This document shows, in pieces, positions 21,614 to 33,551 of a stretch of 64,000 bases of DNA. This stretch comes from Dama dama (taxonomy: Eukaryota > Chordata > Mammalia > Artiodactyla > Cervidae): the NCBI RefSeq assembly GCF_033118175.1, contig NC_083701.1, forward strand, positions 71,610,001 to 71,674,000. Direction: 5' to 3'. Numbering within the stretch: position 1 is the first letter of the stretch; every line of letters begins with the position of its first letter. The position numbers and the translations under genes are program-made. The notes under the pieces are model-generated. The model was not told where the DNA came from and made no database searches. It saw only the letters and a program-made list of their open reading frames with translations.

Positions 21614-22622
21614 CCTCAGTTCAGTTCAGTTCAGTTGCTCAGTCGTGTCCGATTCTTTGCGACCCCATGAATCACAGCACGCCAGGCCTCCCTGTCCATC
21701 ACCAACTCCCGGGGTTTACTCAGACTCATGCCCATCGAGTCAGTGATGCCATCCAGCCATCTCATCCTCTGTTATCCCCTTCTCCTCCTTTCCCCAATCC
21801 CTCCCGCATCAGGGTCTTTTCCAATGAGTCAACTCTTCACATGAGGTGGCCAAAGTATTGGAGTTTCAGCTTCAGCATCAGTCTTTCCAATGAACACCCA
21901 GGACTGATCTTTAGGATGGACTGGTTGGATCTCCTTGCAGTCCAAGGGACTCTCAAGAGTTTTCTCCAACACCACAGTTCAAAAGCATCAATTCTTCGGT
22001 GCTCAGATTTCTTTATAGTCCAACTCTCACATCCATACATGATCATTAGAAAAACCATAGCCTTGACCAGATGGACCTTTATTGTCAAAGTAATGTCTCT
22101 GCTTTTTAATATGCTATCTAGGTTGGTTATAACTTTCCTTCCAAGGAGTAAGTGTCTTTTAATTTCATGGCTGCACTCACCATCTGCAGTGATTTTTGAG
22201 CCCCCAAAATAAAGTCTGACACTGTTTCCACTCTTTCCCCATCTATTTCCCATGAAGTGATGGGACCAGATGCCATGATATTAGTTTTCTGAATGTTGAG
22301 CTTTAAGCCAACATTTTCACTCTCCTCTTTCAATTTCATCAAGAGGCTTTTTAGTTCCTCTTCACTTTCTGCCATAAGGGTGGTGTCATCTGCATGTCTG
22401 AGGTTATTGATATTTCTCCTGGCAATCTTGATTCCAGCTTGTGCTTCTTCCAGCCCAGCATTTCTCATGACGTATTCTACATATAAGTTAAATAAGCAGG
22501 GTGACAATATACAGCCTTAATGTACTCCTTTTCCTATTTGGAACCAGTCTCTTGTTCCATGTCCAGTTCTAACTGTTGCTTCCTGACCTGCATATAGGTT
22601 TCTCAAGAGGCTAGTTAAATGT
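21614..22622 (-). mobile_element. BovB LINE, 5'-truncated (about 1 kb)
   Basis: Antisense from the tail ('cagttcagttcagttgctca') back through the RT core to 'ttctcaagaggctagtt'. Minus-strand frames 22127-22507 and 21837-22253 carry the RT core and C-terminal region in two frames. The catalytic site reads His-Ala-Asp-Asp. Fairly well preserved. Confidence 0.93.
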
Positions 22623-22925
22623 AATTATGCTTTCTGCATCTGCTGGCATAGATTCTGTTTTTTGTATTGGATATAAACCTCACAGGATTAGTGACTATTG
22701 TTGCTGCAGTAATTTTGCAAGCATATGGAAAATGGAACCAACTTCAAGGTAGCATATCCAGAGAAACAGAGATGAAGAAATTGATTTTGGTATCATTGTT
22801 TGAGTCATTTGTAGTCTTGAATGAAAGACAAACCTGGATATCTTTCTCTGGACTCCTTAAGTATTTGATACAATAAACTCGACTTTCCTCCTTTTTTTGG
22901 TGGGGGCTTGTGTTGTTATCAGTGA
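22623..22925. other. Spacer between inverted BovB copies
   Basis: About 300 bp not matching BovB. It ends in an 'aataaactc' and a short T-run. It may be a remnant of an old LTR or DNA element; I cannot assign it. Confidence 0.4.
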
Positions 22926-23402
22926 CATAACTTTACCAACAAAGGTCCATCTAGTCAAGGCTATGGTTTTTCCAGTAGTCATGTATGGATGTGAGAGTTG
23001 GACTATAAAGAAAGCTGATCACTGAAGAATTGATGCTTTTGAACTGTGGTGTTGGAGAAGACTCTTGAGAGTCCCTTGGACAGCAAGGAGATCCAAATAG
23101 TCAATCCCAAAGGAAATCAGTCTTGACTATTCATTGAAATGACTGATGCTGAAGCTGAAACTCCAATACTTTGGCCACCTGATACGAAGAGCTGACTCAT
23201 TGGAAAATACCCTGATGCTGGGAAAGATTGAAGGTGGGAGGAGAAGGGGATGACAGAGGATGAGATGGTGGGATGGTATCACTGACTCAATGGACATGAG
23301 TTTGAGTAAACTCCGGGAGTTGGTGATGGACAGGGAGGCCTGGTGCGCTGCACTTCATGGGGTGGCAAAGAGTCGGATACGACTGACCGACTGAACTGAA
23401 CT
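22926..23402 (+). mobile_element. BovB LINE, 3' end (about 480 bp)
   Basis: Sense BovB from 'ctttaccaacaaaggtccat' to the tail 'ccgactgaactgaactga'. It is in inverted orientation to the copy at 21614 and shares its whole length with it. Confidence 0.93.
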
Positions 23403-23522
23403 GATGTTGTTTTCAACAGCAGAAATAATTCTGATACATTTATGAAAATAATGGCACTGTTCTTGGCCCTGGGGATACAGAGGGATGTAAACACTTTTTC
23501 TAACTTTAAGGAGCTCAGTTCT

Positions 23523-23576
23523 TAAAGAAACACAGACACACAGACACACACAGACACACACACACACACACACAGA
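23523..23576. repeat. (CA)n-type microsatellite
   Basis: Interrupted 'cacagacacacag' units passing into a pure CA run. Plus-strand CA; the minus-strand frame across it is an artefact. Confidence 0.9.
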
Positions 23577-24884
23577 GGTTATTCCAATGTATGAGACTTA
23601 TTCATGGTGTGATAAAGAATTGCAAGTTGAGGAGGAAGCAGGCCAGACAAATGATCTCCAGAAAAGTGATACTTGAAATAATTTTTCAGGGAAATGCACA
23701 TTTAAATAAAATTAGCCTGGGACTTCTTCCTAAGTTTCAGTTCCTTCAAAAGCTGATTCTGACACCAAACTTTTTGGGTATAGGTAATTTATTTGGGAGA
23801 TAATTCCAGGAAGAACAAGAGAGTGGGGGAAAATGAGACCGGAATGGGAGAAAAAGCAATGAAGGGTACCTTGACTAAATTAGTATTTCTGCTGTAGTAC
23901 TGGAGAAAACCCTCAGGGATGTGCTATCAGCGTACCGGGTTCCAGCTGGAGGGAAACTGAACAACGCCCAGAGGTTGTGGGGTAGAGCGTCCATTTGTAT
24001 CTGCTACAATTCCCGTTTTCGGTGGGAAGACTTCTCTCCTTCCAGTTGTTTCTGTGAATTCGCAGGCATCTATATTCTCATTGTTTTGATTGGTTCTGAG
24101 CTTCTAGTGAATTATCTCATTGTAGATGTTTTCTTCCTTCTGCTTGCTGCCAACCTCATGTGGATCTCAGCCATTCGTCTCCGATTTCCTCTGCAAACTT
24201 AAAGAAGATGTTTTTCCAGGGTGTGTTTTGATGGATACATGTGGGCAGCACCAGCTTTAGAAGATGAGGGGATTGGGAGAGTTTTCATCTATGAAAAAAA
24301 TATATTTTAAAATTTAGTATTACACAATCTTGGTCTAGAAAATCTTAGGGCCCTATCCTGGGCTGTGTTCCTCAGGCATAGAGCCTGAGACAGGGCTTCT
24401 TGTGGCTTCAATGATGTCTGTAAGGGGATGAAGAAAGCAGGATAGAAAAGGGGGAAAAGCTAGGGAAACTGTGGATCCTAGGGGGAGCTCGGGAATGAAA
24501 ATAGCAGCACAGTATTCTCCTTGCTAGAGACCAAGGATAGCTTTTTATGCCTTTGCATTAGCCAGTCACTGGCTGCAGGCTACCTCTCAGGCATTTCTGA
24601 ACTAACTGCTCCTGTTGTTAGCAGGCACTTTTCACGAGAAGGGTGCAGCTGTGAGCGGCTGGCATCCAGTGCTCAGAGACGCTGGCGGATGGGTGTGTCC
24701 ACACTTGTTTGTCAAAGGGGATGTCGTTGGAATGACAGAAATGCCTACTGTGGCCACTTGGCTATGACGAGTTCTCACTGGCTAGACTCCTCCAGAGGCT
24801 CTGGCCTTCTGCAACAGAGCTCCTCTCCATTTTTTTTTCCCTCTCAAGATTCTTCTGCTTCTTCAACTCCTGGCCAACTCTATG
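23577..24884. other. Unassigned stretch, perhaps an ancient repeat
   Basis: Frames at 23921-24202 and 24521-24961 (93 and 146 codons, +) are the longest, but neither resembles a protein family I know. The block around 23770-23870 ('ggtaatttatttgggagata') has the feel of an ancient mammalian repeat that I cannot name. Confidence 0.4.
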
Positions 24885-25150
24885 GCTTTTTAAATTTTAT
24901 TTTTTATTGGAGTTTAGTCATTTCACAATGTTATGTTACTTTCTGCTGTGAGGCAAAGTGAATCAGCTCTGCAGACGTATATTCTCTCTTCATCACCAGA
25001 GCACTGAATAGCGTTTCCTCTGCTATACAGTAGGTTCTTATTAGTTCTATGTTTATACATAGTAGAGTATATACATCAATCCCAACCTCCCAATTCATTC
25101 CACCAACCCCCTGTTTTCTCCCCCTGGTGTCCATACATTGGTTCTTGAAA
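24885..25150 (-). mobile_element. L1 3' end fragment (older type)
   Basis: Antisense L1 3' UTR text: 'ttttattggagtttagtcat', 'gaggcaaagtgaatcagctc', 'ctgctatacagtaggttctt'. Related to 36630-36780. Confidence 0.75.
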
Positions 25151-25641
25151 TACAAATTGACTTTTGATATCATATAAAACAATTGATTCTCAATATCCCT
25201 TGAAAAAGAACTTCCTTTGCCTGTCCTGAGTTAAATAAAGGACTACTCAGTCAAGTTATTCTGGTTCTTGTTTAGCTTCATGGAAAAGTCCACAGACACC
25301 TTGGAATTTTAGCCTCCACTCTCTTTTATCCACTTCTGAATGTGGAGATATAGTTTACACTGAAACAAACGTCTGCATTAACAGAAGAGTTTATAGTCAG
25401 TTTGCTTTTAAACAGCAATGATTTTATCTTTGTAAAAGATGAATAGCAACTAAATGAGGAGATACGCTTACCTTTGGTGAAAAAAGCAGCATATGTAAAG
25501 ATGCAGAGAACTGAACTTGCCAGGCTTAGGAAACCTGAAATAGTTAAATCGGATTTAAATTCAAATTGTGCAAGGATCCAGCAACAAGTGAAATGAGACG
25601 CAGAGGTAAGTAGGTAGGGGTCATAGGTTTAATGGGTTCAT
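25151..25641. other. Unassigned stretch
   Basis: No gene or repeat recognised. Normal AT-rich unique-looking DNA. Confidence 0.5.
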
Positions 25642-25651
25642 ATGTGATATC

Positions 25652-25776
25652 CTTGGAGAAGGAAATGGCAACCCACTCCAGTATTCTTGCCTGGAGAATT
25701 CCATGGACAGAGGAGCCTGGTGGGCTACAGCCCGTGGGGTCGCAAAGAGTCCGACATGACTGAGTGACTATCCCTC
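25652..25776 (+). mobile_element. Bov-A SINE with 10-bp TSD
   Basis: Body 'cttggagaaggaaatggcaa' to 'catgactgagtgacta', no tRNA head. ATGTGATATC at 25642-25651 and 25777-25786 is an exact duplication. A clean retroposition. Confidence 0.93.
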
Positions 25777-25786
25777 ATGTGATATC

Positions 25787-26219
25787 AAGGAGTACAGACT
25801 TTACCCTGAAGACATGCTATGCTTATTTAGATCAGCATTTAAGAAAGACTGTTCTCTATCTTCCTTGCGGAGTTTGGACTTGAGAAGGGCAACAAAGGGA
25901 TAGCAACATCAGTCATGTTGCTTTCCTACAAAAACATGAACAATGATGCTGTTTCTGAAATAACATTATGACAATATGATTCAGAGAATGGTAAGCTTAG
26001 ATGACATAAAAAGTAAAAAAGACAGGACCAGATGATGAATAGGATCAAATAAGGGCAGTGAGTACTCAGGAGAGATTACCAGCTTTGGGGCTTACGTAAT
26101 AGTCTCTCAGCCCCTATTCTCGTTATCTCTACACTCTCAATAAAATAAAAGTGGTATTATGCTCTACATATTGTTTTATAACATTTGATAGTATAAGCAT
26201 CTTTCTTTATAGTAAGCAT
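25787..26219. other. Unassigned stretch
   Basis: No gene or repeat recognised with confidence. The text near 25980-26090 resembles an ancient interspersed repeat also hinted at near 35950. Confidence 0.4.
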
Positions 26220-26700
26220 GGTATAAAATATTAATTTCAATAACTGCTTAGTGTTTTATTATATAGACATTAAATGGTTTATTTCATCTCCTATTGTTTA
26301 TTGTCTAAATATTATAAACCATGTAGTTAAAGGTCTTTAAAGCCAACATATGTTTGTGTTCTTAATTATTATTCAAGGATGTTCCTAGAAAAAAATTACT
26401 GCTTTATTTTTTAAGGTTGCTGATAAATATGGCCAAGTTGTTCTCCAGAAGGTTTATGTACCAAAATATTCACAAAACCACCCACTCTTTGATTTAAAGT
26501 GTCATGGAAGTTGTCCTCTGTGACAGCTCTAGTTGCATCAATTAAAATGTTTTAATGGCTACTTTTACTTTAGCCTTATTTCTATGGGGATATTTGGGGA
26601 ACTTAAGGATTTTTATTTGTGGTAAGGAATATAGCCCTTTTTAGTCTTGTAGATAGTTTCATCTTCCTTTTGGAAAAATAGAAAATAATCTAAAAAAAAG
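26220..26700 (-). mobile_element. Old L1 remnant, antisense
   Basis: The diverged text 'aggttgctgataaatatggc', 'caagttgttctccagaaggt' and 'caattaaaatgttttaatgg' follows the order of an ancient mammalian L1 in antisense. Strongly decayed. Confidence 0.5.
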
Positions 26701-26710
26701 TCAACTTCAA

Positions 26711-27002
26711 GGACTTCCCTAATGCTGCAGTGGATAAGACTCTACCTGTCAATGCAGGGGACCACTGGTCCGAGAAGTTTCCACATGCCTCGGAGCAATT
26801 AAGTCTGTGCACCACATCTAATGAGCCTGCAAATCGCAACTACTGAGCCCATGAGTCACAACGACTGAAGCCCATGCATGACTCGAGAATCACCAAAGTG
26901 AGAAGTCTGTGCACCACATGGAAGGGTAGCCCCAACCCCTGTAACTAAGAGAAAGCTCACATGGAGCAATGAAGACCCACCACCAAAAAAAAGAAAAAAA
27001 AA
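26711..27002 (+). mobile_element. CHR-2-type tRNA-Glu SINE
   Basis: A full-length (about 290 bp) cetartiodactyl SINE: head 'acttccctaatgctgcagtg', the tandem 'gcaactactgagcccatgag' motif, and an A-rich tail at 26984-27002. TCAACTTCAA is repeated at 26701-26710 and 27003-27012. The tail precedes the right duplication as expected. Confidence 0.9.
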
Positions 27003-27167
27003 TCAACTTCAAAAGTCATGTGTATAGCATGTATCAGTTGATAATTAGTAAATTTGTTTATATGCCTATTAAGTCAATAAATGTTTATTAAAAGCTCATA
27101 CTTATTCTAGATAATGTGAATAAAACCTCTTCCCTAATTCAGATTCACCCAGTGATCATGATGATAA

Positions 27168-27290
27168 CAATGACGATCATCACAAGATCTGATATTTATA
27201 CGGTGTCTCCTAAGGGTCAAGCACTATTTTCTTAGCAACTCTGTGAAACACTTAATATTATTATCTTCATGAAGCAGACAGGAAAGGACA
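27168..27290 (-). mobile_element. MIR SINE fragment
   Basis: Antisense MIR: 'gggtcaagcactattttctt', then 'attattatcttcatgaagc', where 'attattatccccattttac' is usual. Confidence 0.6.
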
Positions 27291-27734
27291 TGAGAAATGA
27301 GATGCATCAATGAAACAAAGTGTGCTTTCTGCTCTAAGTCACTCGGGGCACTAGGAGTTCACTGAAGGGGCTTCCAATGAGTCTTGCAGGGGTGGGTCTT
27401 CTCAGAGGCTTCCTGGAGGAGTCATTGTGTACACTGAGACACTAAAGCTGAAGAAAGTTAGCTTATGTGCTCTTTATGTATGTGTGTGTGTATTTATATC
27501 CATGAGTGTGGACTTTTTAATTTTGCAAGTATTACAGGAAGCAGGGAACCAATATTTACTGATCATGCCTCTTGTCTGATACTACGGCTAAGTCTTTCAC
27601 ACCCTCCATTTGTAAATTATGAAGACTCCTGCTTTGCGAATCTGTTGGGAGACCATCGTGAATGAAGCGTCTAGTCCTTGGTGAGAGTTTGGTGATGGCA
27701 GCCGGGACCCCAGTGGTTTTGCCCTTTGACTCTC

Positions 27735-27842
27735 CTATTTTACACATGAAAGGACTGAAGCTTGCCAAAGTAAAGGGAACTTGCTCAAGGTCACCTAGGG
27801 AATAACGCTGGCAAGATTCCAGTCCAGGCTCTGCTGAATTGT
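27735..27842 (-). mobile_element. MIR SINE fragment
   Basis: Antisense MIR: 'ctattttacacatgaaagga', 'aacttgctcaaggtcaccta', 'gattccagtccaggctctgc'. A better match than the copy at 27168. Confidence 0.7.
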
Positions 27843-28128
27843 CTCTCAGCACCTACCCCTCCTCTGCCCATCACAGGGATAAACCAGGAGCAGACAGTGA
27901 AGAAACTGGCCATGGAGGCTCAGGAAACCTGAACAGCACTGCCTTTGTTCTCCATCCAAAACCTCGGTGACCTCCAGCATCTTTTTAAATTCCTCTGAGT
28001 GGAAGATCTTCAGCCAGCCTCCACTGAGACCTTGGATTCTTTTCTCCAGTAGAAGGCGATGAGACAGCTAGAGCCACGGAAGTGCCCTAAGCTGTCAAAG
28101 TTTTTATTTTTTAAAAACACTTCAGCAC

Positions 28129-28302
28129 CTCAGTTCAGTTCAGTTCAGTCACTTAGCCGTGGCCAACTCTTTGTGACTCCAGGGACTGCAGCACACCAGG
28201 CCTCCCTGTCCATCACCAATTCCCGGAGCTTGCTCAAACTCACCATCGTGTCGGTGATGCCATCCAGCCGTCTCATCCTCTGTCGTCCCCTTCTGCTCGT
28301 AT
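28129..28302 (-). mobile_element. BovB LINE, 3' end (about 170 bp)
   Basis: Antisense from the repeated 'cagttcagttcagttcag' tail to 'ctctgtcgtccccttctgct'. Heavily 5'-truncated. No duplication seen. Confidence 0.9.
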
Positions 28303-29034
28303 AAACTTTAAGTAGTGTCCACCATGAGCAAATGTTGCCTTTTTCTGTGGCATGGGGTAGATAGAATGACTCTTGATACTCCTGTCTAACAGTTTTTTGT
28401 TCATTTATTTCCACTCACATTTTGTATCCAACCCCGATTTCTGCATTCTTGCCTATCACGCTACAAAATCAGTGTAAGTAAAGCTTGCCAATAACTTTCT
28501 AGCAGAAAAATTCAATGTTTAGTTATTGGTATTATATGGCATCATACAGGAAAACCATTCAATATTCCTTTCCTTTTCAAAGCCGATACTATCCATCTCA
28601 TCATCTAAACCAGAAATCTGGAAACTGTCCCATGGACTTAGCTTCCTTCACCCAACTCATCTGTAAACTCTTGTCTGCTCCCCTGACCTTTTCTTCCCTA
28701 CCTTTCCTACTGGACAAACGTGTGGATCCTATTTGGTGGCAATTTCTAAGCCAATCTCATCTGGCTACCACGAGCTTCAAGCCTTTCTTACTGATAAGCC
28801 TGATACCCACGATTTTGGGACAAATCACATGACTGATGTATTTCCATATTGTTTTGAAAAGCTTCATTTACTCTGGCTTCACCTACAAATGGATGAATTA
28901 GAGATAAACCACACATCCAAGTTGCACTGACTCCTCCCGTGTTGATTCATCTTGTTGGTTCCCTGGCTTATAGGAACACTTGGGTTGTAGTCCTTTCTCC
29001 AGGCCATCAACAGCATCTGTTTAACTTTGGGATG
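28303..29034. other. Unassigned stretch
   Basis: No recognised repeat. The + frame 28515-28832 (105 codons) has no recognisable family or motif. Confidence 0.5.
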
Positions 29035-29160
29035 GATATTCAAGCTCTGGAAGGGTTAATTTTCCCCTATATAAATTTGGGATAATAATAGTACCTATTT
29101 CATAAGATGGTTTTGAATATTACATGAGCTAGTGAACATAAAACATCTCGTTTAGTGTCA
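29035..29160 (+). mobile_element. MIR SINE fragment
   Basis: The order 'ttgggataataatagtacct', 'attacatgagctagtgaaca', 'ttagtgtcaggcatgg' is MIR 3' half. Confidence 0.7.
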
Positions 29161-30793
29161 GGCATGGTACAGTTCCTCAAACTAATATATGCACTTCCTC
29201 AAACTATTACACAGTTGTTATTGTCATTATAATTAATACTGTTCTATTTGCCTGGGAGCCCTTTTCTGAACCTCGTTTTTTGTGATTTCAGTTCTCCTAG
29301 GAGTATAGTCTCTGTGTAACCTTTATTCTCTATCTAGTAAGAAGAAAACCTCTAGAAATATGGCTGCAACCTGGCTAACTCTTGAGTTGGATCCACTGCT
29401 ACATTGTCATTACCTGCAGATTAAACTTCCAGCCTCTCTGAAACATTTCTGAACCCTTGTGATATTTTGGTTTCATTCACCCAAGAGTCCACATTTCTCA
29501 GCTTGGTCAAGTGACTCTGTAGTGTCCACGTGAATTTTCTTTCTCAAAGAATGACTGGCTACTTGGCTTTGGTATATTGCATGCATAATCATATTTCCAC
29601 TAAAATATAGGGTGATTTTGGAGGACAGAGGAGTGAACTACTTCTTCAATAAGAAGGAAACAGAGAAAAAACTGGGTAGAATCTGAGCTTGAGGTCATAG
29701 AAGTATAGAGTTGGTTCCAGGGCTGGGTAGCAGCACGAGTGAAATGTTGGTGGCACAAAAATGAAATGACAGGTTACGGCCCTGATTCCCGAAGTTCTAC
29801 AGTTTGATCATACTTGAGTATGTCAATTCCTACTGAAATTAATACTGTTGGAGTATGGCATGCTTCTTGTCTACTTCCTACCTGATTCCAAACTAAATCG
29901 AACTCAGAGATAATATTAAAACCTGTCCAGCTTCACTCAGCTCCTGGGACAATCTATCTACCCAATTAAAGGGGCATTGAAACTGGGAAACATGCTCTTT
30001 GCTTTGTTTTCTTCTAATTCATCATTTATTGATTCATAGATCACTCATCATGTGATCGAGGTGCTTTACACTAAACATCACAACAGAACTCTCAGATAAA
30101 TACAATCAAGAAACTATAGAACTAACCACAACAACAAAACTGGAATGAAGCAACATTACGTCAAACTTCAAAGATGCTGAGAAGTGGCAGTATACAAAAT
30201 GTAATTTCAACTGGAGACCAGACGGGCAAAGATACACAGGCACAACAACCCCAAATGGGCAGATTTGTAGAGGGTGAATGAGTATATAAAGTAAAATTTC
30301 ACAACCAAAAATGAAGGCCATTAAAGATGCTATGACATTCTAATGATCTCAGAACTAGTAGAATAACTTCACAAAGATATTACCTTGTAATGACGAGGAA
30401 ACCAACCTCACTTGGATTTTAAGCTCATGAAAAGAGGCCAGAAAGCCAACTGTGTGTTTTTTAGGGTTAGATCTTGAAGGAGTAGGAGAGCCAGGATTGA
30501 GCATGCCTCCCTTGATGCCCTTTTCCTCCTGGTGCCCTGACGGTGCTGCATATGGAATCTCAGATCTCAAGAGGTGTTCTGGCTTCTATTCCTCTGCCCT
30601 TTGTTCCTATTGGCTAAGCATCTTATAAATTTTCTTCTCTATGTTTGCATGGTTTTGTTCTTGCATCACTGTTCGCATTTCTCTTATTTTAGGGAGCTAT
30701 AGAGTGGTGCTGGGTATAGTGGAGAGAGTATTGATCTGTAATTGAAAAGACAAGAATCTCATTCTGGTTCAGACTGGGTATTTGGTTTCTCAG
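29161..30793. other. Unassigned stretch
   Basis: No gene or repeat recognised. The text near 29990-30110 could be a very old MIR/L2 remnant. The minus-strand frames at 30106-30321 and 30355-30570 look like chance. Confidence 0.5.
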
Positions 30794-31085
30794 GTCAGAA
30801 TTGGCAGACTATAGCTTGTGGCCAAATCTGGCCTGCTTCCAGTTTTTATTCAACTTTTGATCTAAGAATGGATCATACATTTTAATCTGGTTTTTAAAAA
30901 TATCAAAAGAAGAATAATAAAGCATGACATACAAATTATATGGAATTCAAATTTTCAGGATTCATTAATAAAGTTTTATTGAAACTTGGTATAGTTACAT
31001 GTTTCCGTATTGTCTATGATTGCTTTCATGAAACAATGGCAAAGTTGAATATTTGTGATAAAGACAAGTTTGCTGACTCCTGTCT
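30794..31085. mobile_element. hAT-like non-autonomous DNA transposon (MER-type MITE)
   Basis: The left end 'cagaattggcagactatagc' and right end 'aagtttgctgactcctg' are mutated inverted copies of one another. The interior reads 'taaagttttattgaaacttg' and 'gtattgtctatgattgcttt', the internal text of an ancient mammalian hAT MITE. No coding capacity. Confidence 0.65.
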
Positions 31086-31312
31086 TGGGTCTTCAGATTC
31101 CTTCATAAGATATATACATGCACAAGCATTTCAAGAATGTTATTTTCTCCTTCCTCTTATGAAAAAAGAACTGACTTTAAAAAGTCAAACACTGTTTAAC
31201 ATACAAGCCACAATGGAGCTAAGCTGTAAAAAAAACCCAATTGTATATTATTTTCAAAGTCTCATCATCATCATCCATGATAGGGCTTGTTCTCATAAAA
31301 TAAGTAACAGTA

Positions 31313-31338
31313 ACTGAACTGAACTGAACTGAACTGAA
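31313..31338 (+). repeat. (CTGAA)5 pentamer tract
   Basis: Five tandem CTGAA units, which is the tail sequence of BovB, without any BovB body. The flanking 'acagt' (31308-31312 and 31338-31342) may be a target-site duplication. Confidence 0.8.
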
Positions 31339-31509
31339 CAGTGGAACAGGTGTCCTCACACCTTGATTGCACAGTAACCCTTCTGAAAAGGAATCTTTGG
31401 AAGCTTGCTTATTGGAGTAGTAATATTGTCTTGACAGCCTTGGTCAATTTTAATCTTTGACTAAGCACTAGGATAGTAATCTCTGAATGATTGAATAAGT
31501 CACCCTGAG

Positions 31510-31703
31510 TCCATTCCTGGATAAAACCCAGGTCTCCTGTATTGCAGGTGGATTCTTTACCATCTGAGCTACCAGGGAAGCCCAAGAATACTGGATTGGA
31601 TAGCCTATCCCTTCTCCAGGGGATCTTACTTATCCAGGAATTGAACTGGGGTCTCCTGCATTGCAGGCAGATTCGTTACCAGCTGAGCTACCAGGGAAGC
31701 CCT
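31510..31703 (-). mobile_element. Dimeric Bov-tA SINE
   Basis: Two antisense tRNA-like heads in tandem ('ccatctgagctaccagggaa' at about 31560 and 'ccagctgagctaccagggaa' at about 31680) joined by a partial body. The junction 'ggaagcccaagaatactgga' is shared with copies at 47.88 and 58.65 kb. Confidence 0.88.
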
Positions 31704-31931
31704 ATTCTCTTATATAAACACAATTGAGTCACATGATTTTTTTTTTTCTTAAATGGGAACTTTAGAAACAAAGTAAAATAATTAGAAATAAGGACCAAGA
31801 CAAAAACATAGGATGCAATGTATGTGTCTCCACTAAGGAAATGAATTCATATATCTGTCTTCATTGGACTGAGATTACTTCTAAAAACCTTCACAATTCA
31901 TTTCTGACTCTCCAATGCCTTATACAGCACC

Positions 31932-32140
31932 TGTGTGTGAAAGTCACTCAGTCATGTCCCACTCTCAGTGACCCCATGGACTGTAGCCCACCAGGCTCCT
32001 CTGTCCATGGGATTCTCCAGACAAGAATACTGGGGTAGGTTGCCATTTCCTTCTCCAGAGGAGCTTCCCCACTTGGGGATTGAACCTGTGTGCTCTACAC
32101 TGCAGGCAGACAGTTCACCATCTGAGCCACCAGGCAAGTT
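31932..32140 (-). mobile_element. Bov-tA SINE, full length
   Basis: Antisense body 'gaaagtcactcagtcatgtc' through head 'catctgagccaccaggcaag'. Confidence 0.92.
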
Positions 32141-32154
32141 CAGTGAGTAAATAA

Positions 32155-32654
32155 AAAAAGAAAAGAAGGAAGAAAGATTATATAGTGATAAAATACACAT
32201 TTTTCCAAAGCAGGGAGTAATTGAATATATAAATCAACATAGGAGCAATAGTGTTGACATGGTTTACCTTTCAAAAAGTGAAATTTTCTTTCTCTTTTGA
32301 CATAGCTGATTACATTGAGAATGTTGGTTCATATCAAGTTTCCAATGTCTTTTCTTCAACATTCTGTTTCATTATGACTTGAAGTGCTCTCTTCTCCAGT
32401 CTATTGTTCTAAATTCAGATATTCACCACTCATGTAGATTAAAAGAAGGCTTTCATATTTACTTTCATATTTATAAAAATATCTAATTACCCTATTCCAA
32501 GGGCTTTCTGGAAAACAAATGTTGTGACAATAGTTGTTTGGGCTGTTGTACATTTGAAAAAAAAATATCCCTGAGCAATTTATACAAGGACAAATTTCAA
32601 AGTAATTTCAGAAACTTTTTATTTTTTTTTCCAGAGTCACTGCAAGTGAAACAT
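32155..32654. other. Unassigned AT-rich stretch
   Basis: No gene or repeat recognised. Confidence 0.5.
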
Positions 32655-32765
32655 TTCCGAAGTCTTATTGTATTTAATCATCATAACAATCCTGAAAAGT
32701 GTCTGATCTAATCTATAAGACACTGAGACCGAAAGAAAATAAGGATTTTCCCAAAGAAGAAAAAA
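32655..32765 (-). mobile_element. MIR SINE fragment
   Basis: Decayed antisense MIR: 'tatttaatcatcataacaat', then 'agacactgagaccgaaag' and 'aggattttcccaaag'. Confidence 0.55.
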
Positions 32766-33551
32766 AAATGACGTTTAATTCTACAGCCCAGATGACCAAG
32801 TGAAATATCTTAATAGGTGGCATTCTTGACCTGATTTTTTGTGATTTGTTTAAAGACTAAAACCCCATCCTTTTGAAAGAAAGTGTCTCTGAATATTTTC
32901 TATTTTCTCCGACACCCTCACCCTGCAATGATGATTAGTCAGATTGGAGGAAATACCTGCCACTCTGATTGGCGGCCTGCATAGAGATGCATTTGCTTCT
33001 ATCCTGAATCTGAAAGAAGGTCTTCAGACAGTCAACCTTGACAATCAATGAAGAAAAACTTCAGGACTAGTTCATTGTGATTTCCTAGCCAAAAGTGCTG
33101 GGAAGCTATTTGTTAGAATTTTAAAGGAAGCTGGTTGACACAAAACCAAAGAAAAACAATACTTCAGAAAGAGAGGAAACATTAAATATCAATTAAAGCC
33201 ACTTTTTATACTCTTGTGATAAACATTACTCACAATGTGCTAAATCCACTTTACAGATGAATGAAACCTCTACTATACCTTAAAATAAACAAAGATGAGT
33301 GTTTGAAAGTAACAGAGCTATTTGGGTCAGTTAAAAAAATTCTGATGCCCTTTCCTGCAGTGATCTAAGTGCAACATTGTACCCTTTCTACTAAAGACAA
33401 AATTCTGTCTTTAGTACTATTTTATGTATTTAGTACTATGTATTTAGCACTAATTTAGTAATATTTTATGCATTAGTTTTAATATTTTACATAAAATATA
33501 AATAATATACATAAAATATACTATTTAATATATTTATGTATTTATTTTTTT
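32766..33551. other. Unassigned stretch with a non-repeat block
   Basis: 32930-33070 is non-repeat and more balanced in composition, including an inverted CCAAT ('gattggcggcctgc') and 'atgcatttgc'. A weak conserved-element candidate. 33400-33530 is low-complexity TA-rich. Confidence 0.4.

Noticed and set aside
21577..22212. 211-codon + strand protein, the longest frame in the window
   Set aside because: Antisense of BovB RT; its text recurs in the shadows at 7611, 9867 and 56788.
24521..24961. 146-codon + strand gene
   Set aside because: No recognisable domain, no splice context, and its end runs into an L1 3' end fragment.
31313..31338. CRISPR array
   Set aside because: Five pentamer units without spacers, in a mammalian genome; a simple repeat or BovB tail.
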